A stretch of 8,848 nucleotides of DNA from Deltaproteobacteria bacterium. Its GTDB lineage: Bacteria > Desulfobacterota > Desulfobacteria > Desulfobacterales > SURF-7. This document shows, piece by piece, positions 1-5,234 of the stretch (positions are counted from its first letter, which is position 1; each line of letters begins with the position of its first letter). A program made the translations under genes and the position numbers. The stretch is taken from NCBI GenBank assembly GCA_019307665.1, contig JAFDJC010000125.1, positions 1 to 8,848 of the forward strand, in the 5' to 3' direction. The notes beneath the pieces are model-generated. The model saw nothing but the letters and a program-made list of their open reading frames with translations, did no database searches and was not told where the DNA came from.

Positions 1-68
1 TTAACTTTTCCTCGATAGAAGACAGTCACTTTTTCGTTCCTGTCAAGGGCCTTGAGTACATTATTCAT
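1..68 (-). CDS. Partial small protein, possible Phd/YefM-type antitoxin N-terminus
   Basis: This is the start of a minus-strand gene that leaves the window; 22 codons are visible with no stop. The chosen ATG (68-66) has AAGG six bases upstream, a reasonable ribosome binding site. The visible residues include VLKALDRNEKVTVFYRGK. That pattern (hydrophobic-x-x-hydrophobic, then acidic/basic, then V-T-V-x-x-R-G-K) resembles the first beta-hairpin region of Phd/YefM antitoxins, which neutralise a toxin and repress their own operon. A toxin gene would be expected just beyond the window edge. The gene lies 54 bases downstream of tupC on the same strand, but the gap suggests it may be a separate unit. 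The codons upstream of the ATG stay open for eight residues (LKTPLRYK) before an in-frame TGA at 95-93, so the real N-terminus could be longer. The family assignment rests on a short pattern and is tentative. Confidence 0.4.
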   Translation of the reverse strand, partial: MNNVLKALDRNEKVTVFYRGKV

Positions 69-110
69 TTTGTACCTTAAGGGGGTTTTCAGTCAGCTGG
101 ATGACCTCAT

Positions 111-139
111 TTTATAGTGATGTCAAGAATTCGACCCAA
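111..139 (-). promoter_or_regulatory. Weak candidate promoter for the antitoxin-like gene
   Basis: On the minus strand TTGGGT (139-134) and TATAAA (116-111) are separated by 17 bases, which would start transcription about 35 bases before the ATG at 68. The -10 is good but the -35 keeps only the TTG of the consensus. It overlaps the 3' end of tupC. This is a low-confidence reading by eye. Confidence 0.2.
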
Positions 140-1172
140 TCCATTTAACAGATGCAGGGTCAAAGGAAAGCCGGACATCGCGGCCAGGATAAAGATCGGC
201 GGCTCGCATATCCTCAATAGACAATTTCACGTTAAATGCCATGCTGCCGACCCTGATGACGGCAATAATCCCGGTTCCGTCTTTTTCGAGCATCAGCCTT
301 GCAATGGTGCCATGCAGCATGTTTGGAGTGCGATCGGTTTTTTGATCAGCCCCGTGATCAGAAGGATAGATGGAAAAGGCACTGGAATCGATAACTGCCG
401 CTGCATTTTTTTCAGGCAAATTATTAACCACTATTTTTTGCTTATCCTGGAGATGCTTTTCCCAGGTTCCGTTTTCTTTTTTTTCCCATGGCCCGAAGAT
501 GATGTTCTCACTGCTTTCACCAAGAATCCTGCCTCTGAACATGTGAAGCATATTATCACAGACATCATAAAGCCATTCACGGTCATGTCCGGCAATGATC
601 AAGGTGGCGCCCCATTCTTCGCGTGCTTTGAGCGCCGCGTCTCTTATCAGCGCAATGCTTGCAGCGTCAACTCTTGCAGTCGGTTCATCCAGTAGCAGTA
701 CTTCAGGTTTCAGGACGAGCCGCGCTGCCATGGCAACTCGTTGTGCTTCTCCTCCGGAAAGCTCATCCCATTGACGCTTTGCAAAAGAATCATATTCCAG
801 GCCCACCATGGAAAGAGCCCTGGATATTTTACTTTTAAGGTTGTTTTTGTCGCCTCTGATTTTAAGTCCATATGCGATATTTGCATAAACAGAGCGCTTC
901 ATAAGATATGCATCCTGGGTCAGAAGCGTTGCCCGAAATCTTACATGCTCTGAAAAGGGCTCAGCCGGTCTTCCTTTAAACAGGATGATTCCCCTGGAAG
1001 GTTCATGGATAAAGGCCATAAGTTTCAGCAGGGTGGTTTTACCACTGCCGTTTGGCCCCATGAGTCCTGTAATGGATGCCTGTTGAATGGAAAGGGAATC
1101 AATCTCCAACACAGTATGGTTTGGAAGGTAACTGTGTTTTAGATTTTCTATTTGATAAATCGGTTGAGTCAA
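123..1172 (-). CDS. tupC: Tungstate ABC transporter ATP-binding protein TupC
   Basis: This is the ATPase subunit that powers oxyanion import at the inner membrane face. The 349 residues hold a complete nucleotide-binding domain: Walker A GPNGSGKT (39-46), Q-loop Q86, signature LSGGE (138-142), Walker B LLLDEPT (159-165) with catalytic E163, and switch H196. After about residue 215 there is an extended C-terminal region with a GPW motif (227-229). It ends in a beta-rich segment (286-349) that looks like the TOBE/Mop-type domain found in molybdate/tungstate ATPases, which may bind the oxyanion for feedback control. The start codon is TTG (1172-1170), preceded by AAGGA about 10 bases upstream; no in-frame ATG fits better. 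The gene follows tupB after 14 bases and is clearly co-transcribed. Tungstate rather than molybdate or sulfate is inferred mainly from the partner permease. Confidence 0.87.
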   Translation of the reverse strand: MTQPIYQIENLKHSYLPNHTVLEIDSLSIQQASITGLMGPNGSGKTTLLKLMAFIHEPSRGIILFKGRPAEPFSEHVRFRATLLTQDAYLMKRSVYANIAYGLKIRGDKNNLKSKISRALSMVGLEYDSFAKRQWDELSGGEAQRVAMAARLVLKPEVLLLDEPTARVDAASIALIRDAALKAREEWGATLIIAGHDREWLYDVCDNMLHMFRGRILGESSENIIFGPWEKKENGTWEKHLQDKQKIVVNNLPEKNAAAVIDSSAFSIYPSDHGADQKTDRTPNMLHGTIARLMLEKDGTGIIAVIRVGSMAFNVKLSIEDMRAADLYPGRDVRLSFDPASVKWIGSNS

Positions 1173-1186
1173 TTAATGGTGATCCT

Positions 1187-1873
1187 TTATTTTTTACGTA
1201 AAAACGATACGGAAATATTAACCGCAAAAGCGATGCCGATAAGGACAAGGCCGAGTGCGATCCCGGTGGCAAACATTCCTTTTCCTGTCTCAAGTGCTAT
1301 GGCAGTCGTAATGGTCCGGGTGTGCCACTTGATATTGCCGCCGACCATCATCGAAATTCCCACTTCTGTCATGACCCTTCCATAAGCAGTAAGCGTTGCG
1401 GCAAGAATTCCGTGCCTGATTTCCCACAGGCTGCTTAAAGCAAGCTGGCGCCTGTTGGCGCCAAGAGAAATAAGAGTGGTACCAAGATGCCTGTCCATTC
1501 CTTCAACTGCTGCCGCGCTTAACGCTGTAACAATCGGAAGGGCAAGTATGGTCTGGCCGATGGCAATTCCGGGCAGTGAAAAAAGGAGGCCGGCATTGCC
1601 CATGGGCCCCTGTTTCGACAAAAATGCGTATACGATCAGGCCTATAAATACAGTTGGAAGAGAAAGCAGGGTATCAACGACGATCCTCACCTGCTTTTTT
1701 CCCGGAAACTGATAGTAACCGAGCATAAATCCTGCTGGTATGCCCACGGCAAGGCTTGCTGATATGGAATAAGTGGAGACTTTCAGAGTCGCGAATACCG
1801 CAGACCATGTTTCAGGGTCTTGACTGAACAGCAGCTGAAAGGCTTTTATAAAGCCATGGATAATGTATTCCAT
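1187..1873 (-). CDS. tupB: Tungstate ABC transporter permease TupB
   Basis: This is the inner-membrane channel subunit for tungstate import; 228 residues is the usual TupB size. About five hydrophobic segments are visible (roughly 25-52, 66-86, 100-122, 155-178 and 200-224). The EAA-type coupling loop, which contacts the ATPase, lies around 130-158 and contains SLGANRRQ. The C-terminal block with GRVMTEVGISMMVGGN, then TRTITTAIALETGKG, is the signature I associate with TupB/WtpB-like permeases rather than ModB or CysT. The ATG at 1873 follows a weak GAGAAAG site and a small hairpin (1884-1901) that spans the stop of the upstream regulator gene. The gene sits between the regulator (11-base gap) and tupC (14-base gap). 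No partner binding protein (TupA) gene is visible in the window. Confidence 0.87.
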   Translation of the reverse strand: MEYIIHGFIKAFQLLFSQDPETWSAVFATLKVSTYSISASLAVGIPAGFMLGYYQFPGKKQVRIVVDTLLSLPTVFIGLIVYAFLSKQGPMGNAGLLFSLPGIAIGQTILALPIVTALSAAAVEGMDRHLGTTLISLGANRRQLALSSLWEIRHGILAATLTAYGRVMTEVGISMMVGGNIKWHTRTITTAIALETGKGMFATGIALGLVLIGIAFAVNISVSFLRKK

Positions 1874-1883
1874 CTTTCTCGTT

Positions 1884-1901
1884 GTCAGGCAGAGCCCTGA
1901 C
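1884..1901 (-). repeat. Intercistronic hairpin between the regulator gene and tupB
   Basis: GTCAGG and CCTGAC form a perfect 6-base stem around a 6-base loop. It covers the regulator's TGA stop (1887-1885) and ends about ten bases before the tupB start codon. In the minus-strand mRNA no U-tract follows, so it is not an intrinsic terminator for this operon. It could modulate tupB translation or mRNA processing. On the plus strand a T-rich run follows, but no plus-strand gene needs a terminator here. Confidence 0.4.
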
Positions 1902-2817
1902 TGTTTTTATCCTGTTTTTGAAAAACCACCTCACCGCTTAAAGAGGTATCGTAACCCTGAAACGCTTCAGCGGTCTCCATGAAGTCTTGACCCCGCAGAA
2001 TGCTTAAAAAATGCTGTATTCCCTGATCAAAGAATTGCTCTTTTGCGATCAAAAGATCAAAACGCTCCCACCTGATGGGTATGAATTTCAGGTCAAGAAG
2101 GGATGCCACCGGACGGATACCGGGACCGGCATCTATCCGTCCCGAAAGGATTTCGAGCCCCATATCAATATGTAGGCTGACTTCATTATGATAGCCGTCG
2201 ATATTCTCTCCTTTGACACCTGCCTTTGAAAGCTCTTTGTCAAAAAGGAGCCTTGTTCCGGTTCCCAGTGAACGGTTGGCAATTTTGATTCCGCGTTTCC
2301 CGAGATCCGCAATTTGTTTTATTTTTTTAGGGTTCCCTTTATTGACGAGAAGCCCTTGCGCCCTTTTGCAGAAATTGACAACCACCGGAATTTTATCCAG
2401 CTCTTTGGCTGCAAAAGTAAAATTATATTCACTTTCGTTTTCCTGAAGAAGGTGGCTGGCTGCAATATGACACAGGTTTCTCCGTAAAGCATGCAATCCG
2501 CCCATGCTCCCAAGGTTTCCAAACACAGCTATGCTGTCTGCATGAAGAGTATTGAACATGGACACAGTTTTTTCCAGCAAAAGGTCGTTGCTGCCGGCAA
2601 TAATTAAAAGCCCTTGGTATGGCTGAAGATCGGTCCCGGGTTTTGGATAGTTCAAGGTATTGGTTTCAATCCACTGTTCCACCAAGTGCCTCGGGAAAAG
2701 CCATTTGCCTGTAATTTTGGTTGCAGGGAGTCCTTTTCCAGAAATAAGGGAATAGACAATTTTCGTATTTACGCCGAGAAATTCCGCCACTTCTTTTGTG
2801 GAAAACATTTTTTTCAT
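1885..2817 (-). CDS. Transcriptional regulator: excisionase-type helix-turn-helix plus PBP-like ligand domain
   Basis: This is a predicted cytoplasmic one-component regulator of 310 residues. Residues 4-52 (FSTKEVAEFLGV, then KITGKWLFPRHLVEQWI) form a MerR/excisionase-type winged helix-turn-helix. Residues about 68-285 look like the periplasmic-binding-protein-like domain of the family also fused to MoeA-type molybdopterin proteins (PF12727, from memory): CHIAASHLL at 116-124, GLLVNKGNPKKI at 155-166, NRSLGTGTRLLFD at 181-193 and SGRIDAGPGIRP at 225-236. There is no signal peptide, so the domain senses rather than transports. The ligand is probably tungstate, molybdate or a related cofactor species, inferred from co-transcription with tupBC. 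The ATG at 2817 has GAGG about 12 bases upstream, slightly far; a second ATG at 2808 (residue 4) is possible. It leads the operon and faces the yej operon, so it may control both. Confidence 0.85.
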   Translation of the reverse strand: MKKMFSTKEVAEFLGVNTKIVYSLISGKGLPATKITGKWLFPRHLVEQWIETNTLNYPKPGTDLQPYQGLLIIAGSNDLLLEKTVSMFNTLHADSIAVFGNLGSMGGLHALRRNLCHIAASHLLQENESEYNFTFAAKELDKIPVVVNFCKRAQGLLVNKGNPKKIKQIADLGKRGIKIANRSLGTGTRLLFDKELSKAGVKGENIDGYHNEVSLHIDMGLEILSGRIDAGPGIRPVASLLDLKFIPIRWERFDLLIAKEQFFDQGIQHFLSILRGQDFMETAEAFQGYDTSLSGEVVFQKQDKNSQGSA

Positions 2818-2841
2818 TGTTTTTCTAGTCCTCTGCTATGC

Positions 2842-2852
2842 TATACAGTATA
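2842..2852. promoter_or_regulatory. 11-base palindrome near the regulator start
   Basis: TATAC-A-GTATA is a perfect inverted repeat with a single central base. It lies 25-35 bases upstream of the regulator ATG and is flanked by a direct repeat GCTATGCTAT (2835-2844). It overlaps the -10 of the secondary promoter candidate, so it could be an operator. AT-rich palindromes of this size can also arise by chance. Confidence 0.25.
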
Positions 2853-2877
2853 TAAAATAGAGCATTAAAAATGTTAA
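2849..2877 (-). promoter_or_regulatory. Secondary promoter candidate for the regulator-tupBC operon
   Basis: On the minus strand TTAACA (2877-2872) is followed after 17 bases by TATATA (2854-2849). The -35 matches the sigma-70 consensus at 5 of 6 bases and the -10 at 4 of 6. It would give a very short leader to the ATG at 2817. It is listed as an alternative to the stronger candidate at 2909-2936. Confidence 0.22.
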
Positions 2878-2894
2878 TTTGCGGCAATCAAAAG

Positions 2895-2927
2895 TGTGTA
2901 TATTACAAAATATCTTTTGTGTATATT
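2895..2927. repeat. Pair of 10-base direct repeats (TGTGTATATT)
   Basis: Two identical copies, at 2895-2904 and 2918-2927, have starts 23 bases apart, about two helical turns. They bracket the 16-base palindrome at 2905-2920, and the second copy shares its last three bases. The placement over the minus-strand promoter supports a regulator-binding role, though the ligand and regulator are inferred. Confidence 0.4.
2905..2920. promoter_or_regulatory. Candidate operator: perfect inverted repeat ACAAAA-TATC-TTTTGT
   Basis: The 6-base arms are perfect, with a 4-base spacer. The palindrome covers the -10 element of the minus-strand promoter candidate (2914-2909) and the adjoining spacer, the classical position for a repressor that blocks RNA polymerase. 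The likely binder is the helix-turn-helix protein encoded just downstream (2817-1885), acting on its own operon. This is inferred from position only. Confidence 0.4.
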
Positions 2928-2936
2928 CATTGTCAA
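2909..2936 (-). promoter_or_regulatory. Promoter candidate for the regulator-tupB-tupC operon
   Basis: The minus strand shows a perfect TTGACA -35 (2936-2931), a 16-base spacer and a -10 of GATATT (2914-2909; 4 of 6 consensus bases). Transcription would begin near 2902 and give a leader of about 85 bases before the ATG at 2817. It is overlaid by the palindrome and direct repeats described separately, which fits autoregulation. Confidence 0.4.
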
Positions 2937-3009
2937 TAACATTATAACAAATAAAGCGTATAAAAGACTATAAGTAACCCTAAACAACACATCTTGAGAA
3001 AGCTTTTTA

Positions 3010-3096
3010 ATGAAAACCTTGAGCTTGAGTGTAATATCCGATAGAAGGCTGTATAACCGGTTTAAACGGGGCCGGTTTTTCAGGAGATCGAAATGA
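3010..3096 (+). CDS. Candidate arginine-rich leader peptide upstream of yejB (28 codons)
   Basis: An ATG at 3010 opens a 28-codon frame ending in TGA at 3094-3096, so its stop overlaps the yejB ATG (3093) as ATGA. That is the same junction style seen at two other places in this operon. A GAGAAAG stretch about seven bases upstream could serve as a ribosome binding site. The peptide has ten basic residues (seven Arg, three Lys) and one acidic residue. Its Arg codons are only AGA, AGG and CGG. A terminator-like hairpin (3055-3080) lies inside codons 16-24, so ribosome position on this frame could decide whether transcription reaches yejB, as in attenuation. Chance is a real alternative: a short open frame of this length is not rare, and the yejB ribosome binding site lies inside it. 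Confidence 0.3.
   Translation: MKTLSLSVISDRRLYNRFKRGRFFRRSK
3055..3080 (+). terminator. Terminator-like hairpin in the yejB leader (attenuator candidate)
   Basis: AACCGG (3055-3060) pairs perfectly with CCGGTT (3072-3077) around an 11-base loop, and the stem runs into a five-base T-tract (3076-3080). This is the shape of a weak rho-independent terminator, placed only 12 bases before the yejB start codon. No gene lies upstream on this strand, so it would act on the operon's own leader transcript. The stem is short and the loop is large, so termination may be inefficient or conditional. Confidence 0.35.
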
Positions 3097-4121
3097 CAGC
3101 TTATTTTATCAGAAGGATATTGTTAATCATCCCAACATTTATCGGCATTACCGTGCTTGTGTTTATAATAACCCGGTTTGTTCCCGGAGGACCGGTGGAA
3201 CGGATGATCGCACAAGCCCGGATGATGAGGGTTACCGGTACCGACACCGCAGGCATGTCTTCAAAAAATCAGACCCAGCCGTTGTCTGATGAACAGATAG
3301 AGGAACTGAAAAAATACTATGGTTTTGACAAGCCGGTGCTTGTCAGTTATTTTTTGTGGCTCGGTAAAGTGCTCAGGGGAAATCTGGGCGTATCCACAAG
3401 ATATTATGATCCGGTGTGGGACATGATTAGGGAACGGATACCGATCTCTCTCTATTTTGGAATTATTTCGCTTATCATGGTTTACGGGGTTTGCATTCCA
3501 TTAGGTATTGCCAAGGCGATTAAACATAAAAGTGTGTTTGATAATCTGACATCCGTCATTGTTTTTATCGGGTATGCGATTCCCGGATGGGTCGTAGGCG
3601 TGATGATGCTGATTTTTTTTGCATCGTACCTGGATATATTTCCTTTGGGCGGCCTGGTCAGCGAAGGTTTTGAAGATTTTTCGATTTTTAGGAAAATAAT
3701 TGATATCACATGGCACACAATTCTACCGCTTACGGCATATGTCGCCGGTTCATTTACAGTAATGACGTTTTTGATGAAAAATACACTCATGGATAATCTT
3801 GCTGCGGATTATGTGAGAACCGCCATCGCAAAAGGTCTTTCTTTCAAAAAAGCGGTATTCAGGCATGCGCTGAGAAACAGCCTGATACCAATGGCCACAC
3901 ATTTTGGAAACAATATTTCTATTATATTAATGGGTTCGTTCCTCATCGAAAAGGTATTTAACATCAACGGAATGGGACTGTTGGGATATGAATCGGTGGT
4001 TGAGCGTGATTACCCGGTTGTCATGGGCATACTGGTAATATCGTCTCTGCTTTTCATGATCGGTAATATCCTTTCAGATATCTGTGTGGCGATTGTTGAT
4101 CCAAGGGTACATTTTGAATGA
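3093..4121 (+). CDS. yejB: Peptide ABC transporter permease, YejB-type
   Basis: This is the first inner-membrane channel subunit of a peptide importer of the Opp/Dpp/Yej class, 342 residues long, close to E. coli YejB. The N-terminus (AYFIRRILLIIPTFIGIT, then RFVPGGPVE at 28-36) is typical of the family. Hydrophobic segments lie near 9-29, 118-140, 152-180, 207-229, 262-285 and 308-335. The coupling motif is at about 240-266 (YVRTAIAKGLS, then RHALRNSLIP). The long periplasmic stretch between the first two membrane segments (about 30-115) is normal for OppB-type permeases. The start is fixed by AGGAG at 3082-3086, six bases from the ATG. The stop overlaps the yejE start as ATGA (4118-4121), implying translational coupling and equimolar subunits. 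Confidence 0.9.
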   Translation: MTAYFIRRILLIIPTFIGITVLVFIITRFVPGGPVERMIAQARMMRVTGTDTAGMSSKNQTQPLSDEQIEELKKYYGFDKPVLVSYFLWLGKVLRGNLGVSTRYYDPVWDMIRERIPISLYFGIISLIMVYGVCIPLGIAKAIKHKSVFDNLTSVIVFIGYAIPGWVVGVMMLIFFASYLDIFPLGGLVSEGFEDFSIFRKIIDITWHTILPLTAYVAGSFTVMTFLMKNTLMDNLAADYVRTAIAKGLSFKKAVFRHALRNSLIPMATHFGNNISIILMGSFLIEKVFNINGMGLLGYESVVERDYPVVMGILVISSLLFMIGNILSDICVAIVDPRVHFE

Positions 4122-5194
4122 TAAAGCTTAACCCGCTGACCATAAAGAAAATCAGACGATTTAAGTCTATTAAAAGAGGGTATTATTCGTTTATTATCTT
4201 TCTCTTTTTGATTCTTATTTCATTTTTCGCCGAGGTGCTGGTGAACAAGCGTGCTTTAGTCGTCTGTTTTGAAGGGGAATACTATTTCCCAACTTACGGA
4301 GATATGATTCCCGGTAAAACATTCGGCTTTGATTATGAATATGAAACAGACTACAGGGCGCTTAAGAAGAAATTTAAAAAGGAGAGATTCAAAAAAGACA
4401 TATTCAAAAAGGCCGGCAGCAGAAACTGGGTGCTGATGCCGCCTGTTCCTTATGATGCCTTTGAAACCGATCTCAAGGAAGACAGATATCCGCCATTTCC
4501 CCCATCCATAAATGAAAGACACTATTTGGGTACCGACACGGTGGGACGGGACATGATTGCAAGACTTTTATATGGTTTCAGGATTGCCATCTTTTTTTCA
4601 CTTATCTTGCTTATGGTAAACTACACAATCGGGATCAGCATTGGAAGTGCAATGGGATATCTGGGTGGACGGTTTGATCTTTTTTTCCAGCGGGTCATAG
4701 AAATATGGACCAACATTCCTTTTCTATATGTGATTATTATCATCTCATCCATTGTTGTGCCTGATTTTTTCATGCTTGTTGTCATCATGGCCTTTTTCGG
4801 CTGGATGGGTATGACTTGGACAATAAGAACCGTAACCTATAAGGAAAAGGCAAGAGAATATACTATCGCTGCAAAGGCGTTGGGCGCCACAAACACCAGG
4901 ATTATATTCAGGCATATTATTCCGAACACCATCGCAATTATTGTAACTTTTGCACCGTTTGCAGTGTCGGGAGGTATTGTTGCCCTGACTTCCCTTGACT
5001 ATCTCGGTTTCGGACTACCGCCACCGACGCCTAGCTGGGGAGAACTTCTGTACCAGGGATGGTCAAACATGGACGCCTGGTGGATTGCAGGTTCGGTTAT
5101 TTTGGCCATGCTTGTAACATTAACCACGGTTACTTTTGTGGGTGAGGCGGTGAGGGAGGCGTTTGATCCTAAAATGTATTCGACTTATGAATGA
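4118..5194 (+). CDS. yejE: Peptide ABC transporter permease, YejE-type
   Basis: This is the second channel subunit of the importer, 358 residues long. The N-terminal layout (a basic start, a membrane segment at 22-42, then LVVCFEGEYYFP at 47-58) and the C-terminal FVGEAVREAFDP (340-351) match what I recall of E. coli YejE more closely than OppC or DppC. YLGTDTVGRDMIARLLYGFR (136-155) is the family segment before the core membrane domain. Further membrane segments lie near 152-180, 193-216, 218-240, 270-295 and 322-345. The coupling loop is at about 248-270 (AAKALGATNTRIIFRHIIPN). An odd feature is a run of three FKK-x-x units in the periplasmic N-terminal loop (residues 86-100), described separately. 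The start overlaps the yejB stop, and the stop lies 40 bases before the binding-protein start. Confidence 0.9.
   Translation: MIKLNPLTIKKIRRFKSIKRGYYSFIIFLFLILISFFAEVLVNKRALVVCFEGEYYFPTYGDMIPGKTFGFDYEYETDYRALKKKFKKERFKKDIFKKAGSRNWVLMPPVPYDAFETDLKEDRYPPFPPSINERHYLGTDTVGRDMIARLLYGFRIAIFFSLILLMVNYTIGISIGSAMGYLGGRFDLFFQRVIEIWTNIPFLYVIIIISSIVVPDFFMLVVIMAFFGWMGMTWTIRTVTYKEKAREYTIAAKALGATNTRIIFRHIIPNTIAIIVTFAPFAVSGGIVALTSLDYLGFGLPPPTPSWGELLYQGWSNMDAWWIAGSVILAMLVTLTTVTFVGEAVREAFDPKMYSTYE
4373..4417 (+). repeat. Three tandem 15-base units encoding FKK-x-x in yejE
   Basis: Three consecutive imperfect 15-base units encode FKKER, FKKDI and FKKAG at residues 86-100 of YejE. They sit in the extracytoplasmic loop between the first and second membrane segments. 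The phase of the gene is kept. This looks like a small in-frame duplication or a lysine-rich surface patch. Confidence 0.5.
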
Positions 5195-5234
5195 TAGTTT
5201 TGTAAAAGGTCAAATTATAAATAAAGGGGACAGC

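Noticed and set aside
117..695. 192-codon plus-strand open frame opposite tupC
   Set aside because: It lies wholly antisense to the well-supported TupC coding frame, has no recognisable domain and has cysteine-rich, low-complexity composition typical of a shadow frame.
1884..1910. Plus-strand intrinsic terminator (hairpin followed by TGTTTTT)
   Set aside because: No plus-strand gene precedes it, so a terminator role on that strand has no support.
2928..2975. Plus-strand sigma-70 promoter for the yej operon (TTGTCA at 2930-2935 with TATAAA at 2959-2964 or TATAAG at 2969-2974)
   Set aside because: The spacing from TTGTCA is 23 bases or more, and no other -35 at 16-18 bases is convincing. A promoter must exist here or nearby but I cannot place it.
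2993..3029. Three copies of CTTGAG in the yejB leader (2993, 3018, 3024)
   Set aside because: Six-base repeats with uneven spacing are common by chance; no further symmetry supports a site.
5163..5234. Upstream ATG start for the binding protein, giving 24 extra residues
   Set aside because: It would overlap the yejE 3' end and bury the signal peptide; the ATG at 5235 has a ribosome binding site and a normal lipoprotein signal.
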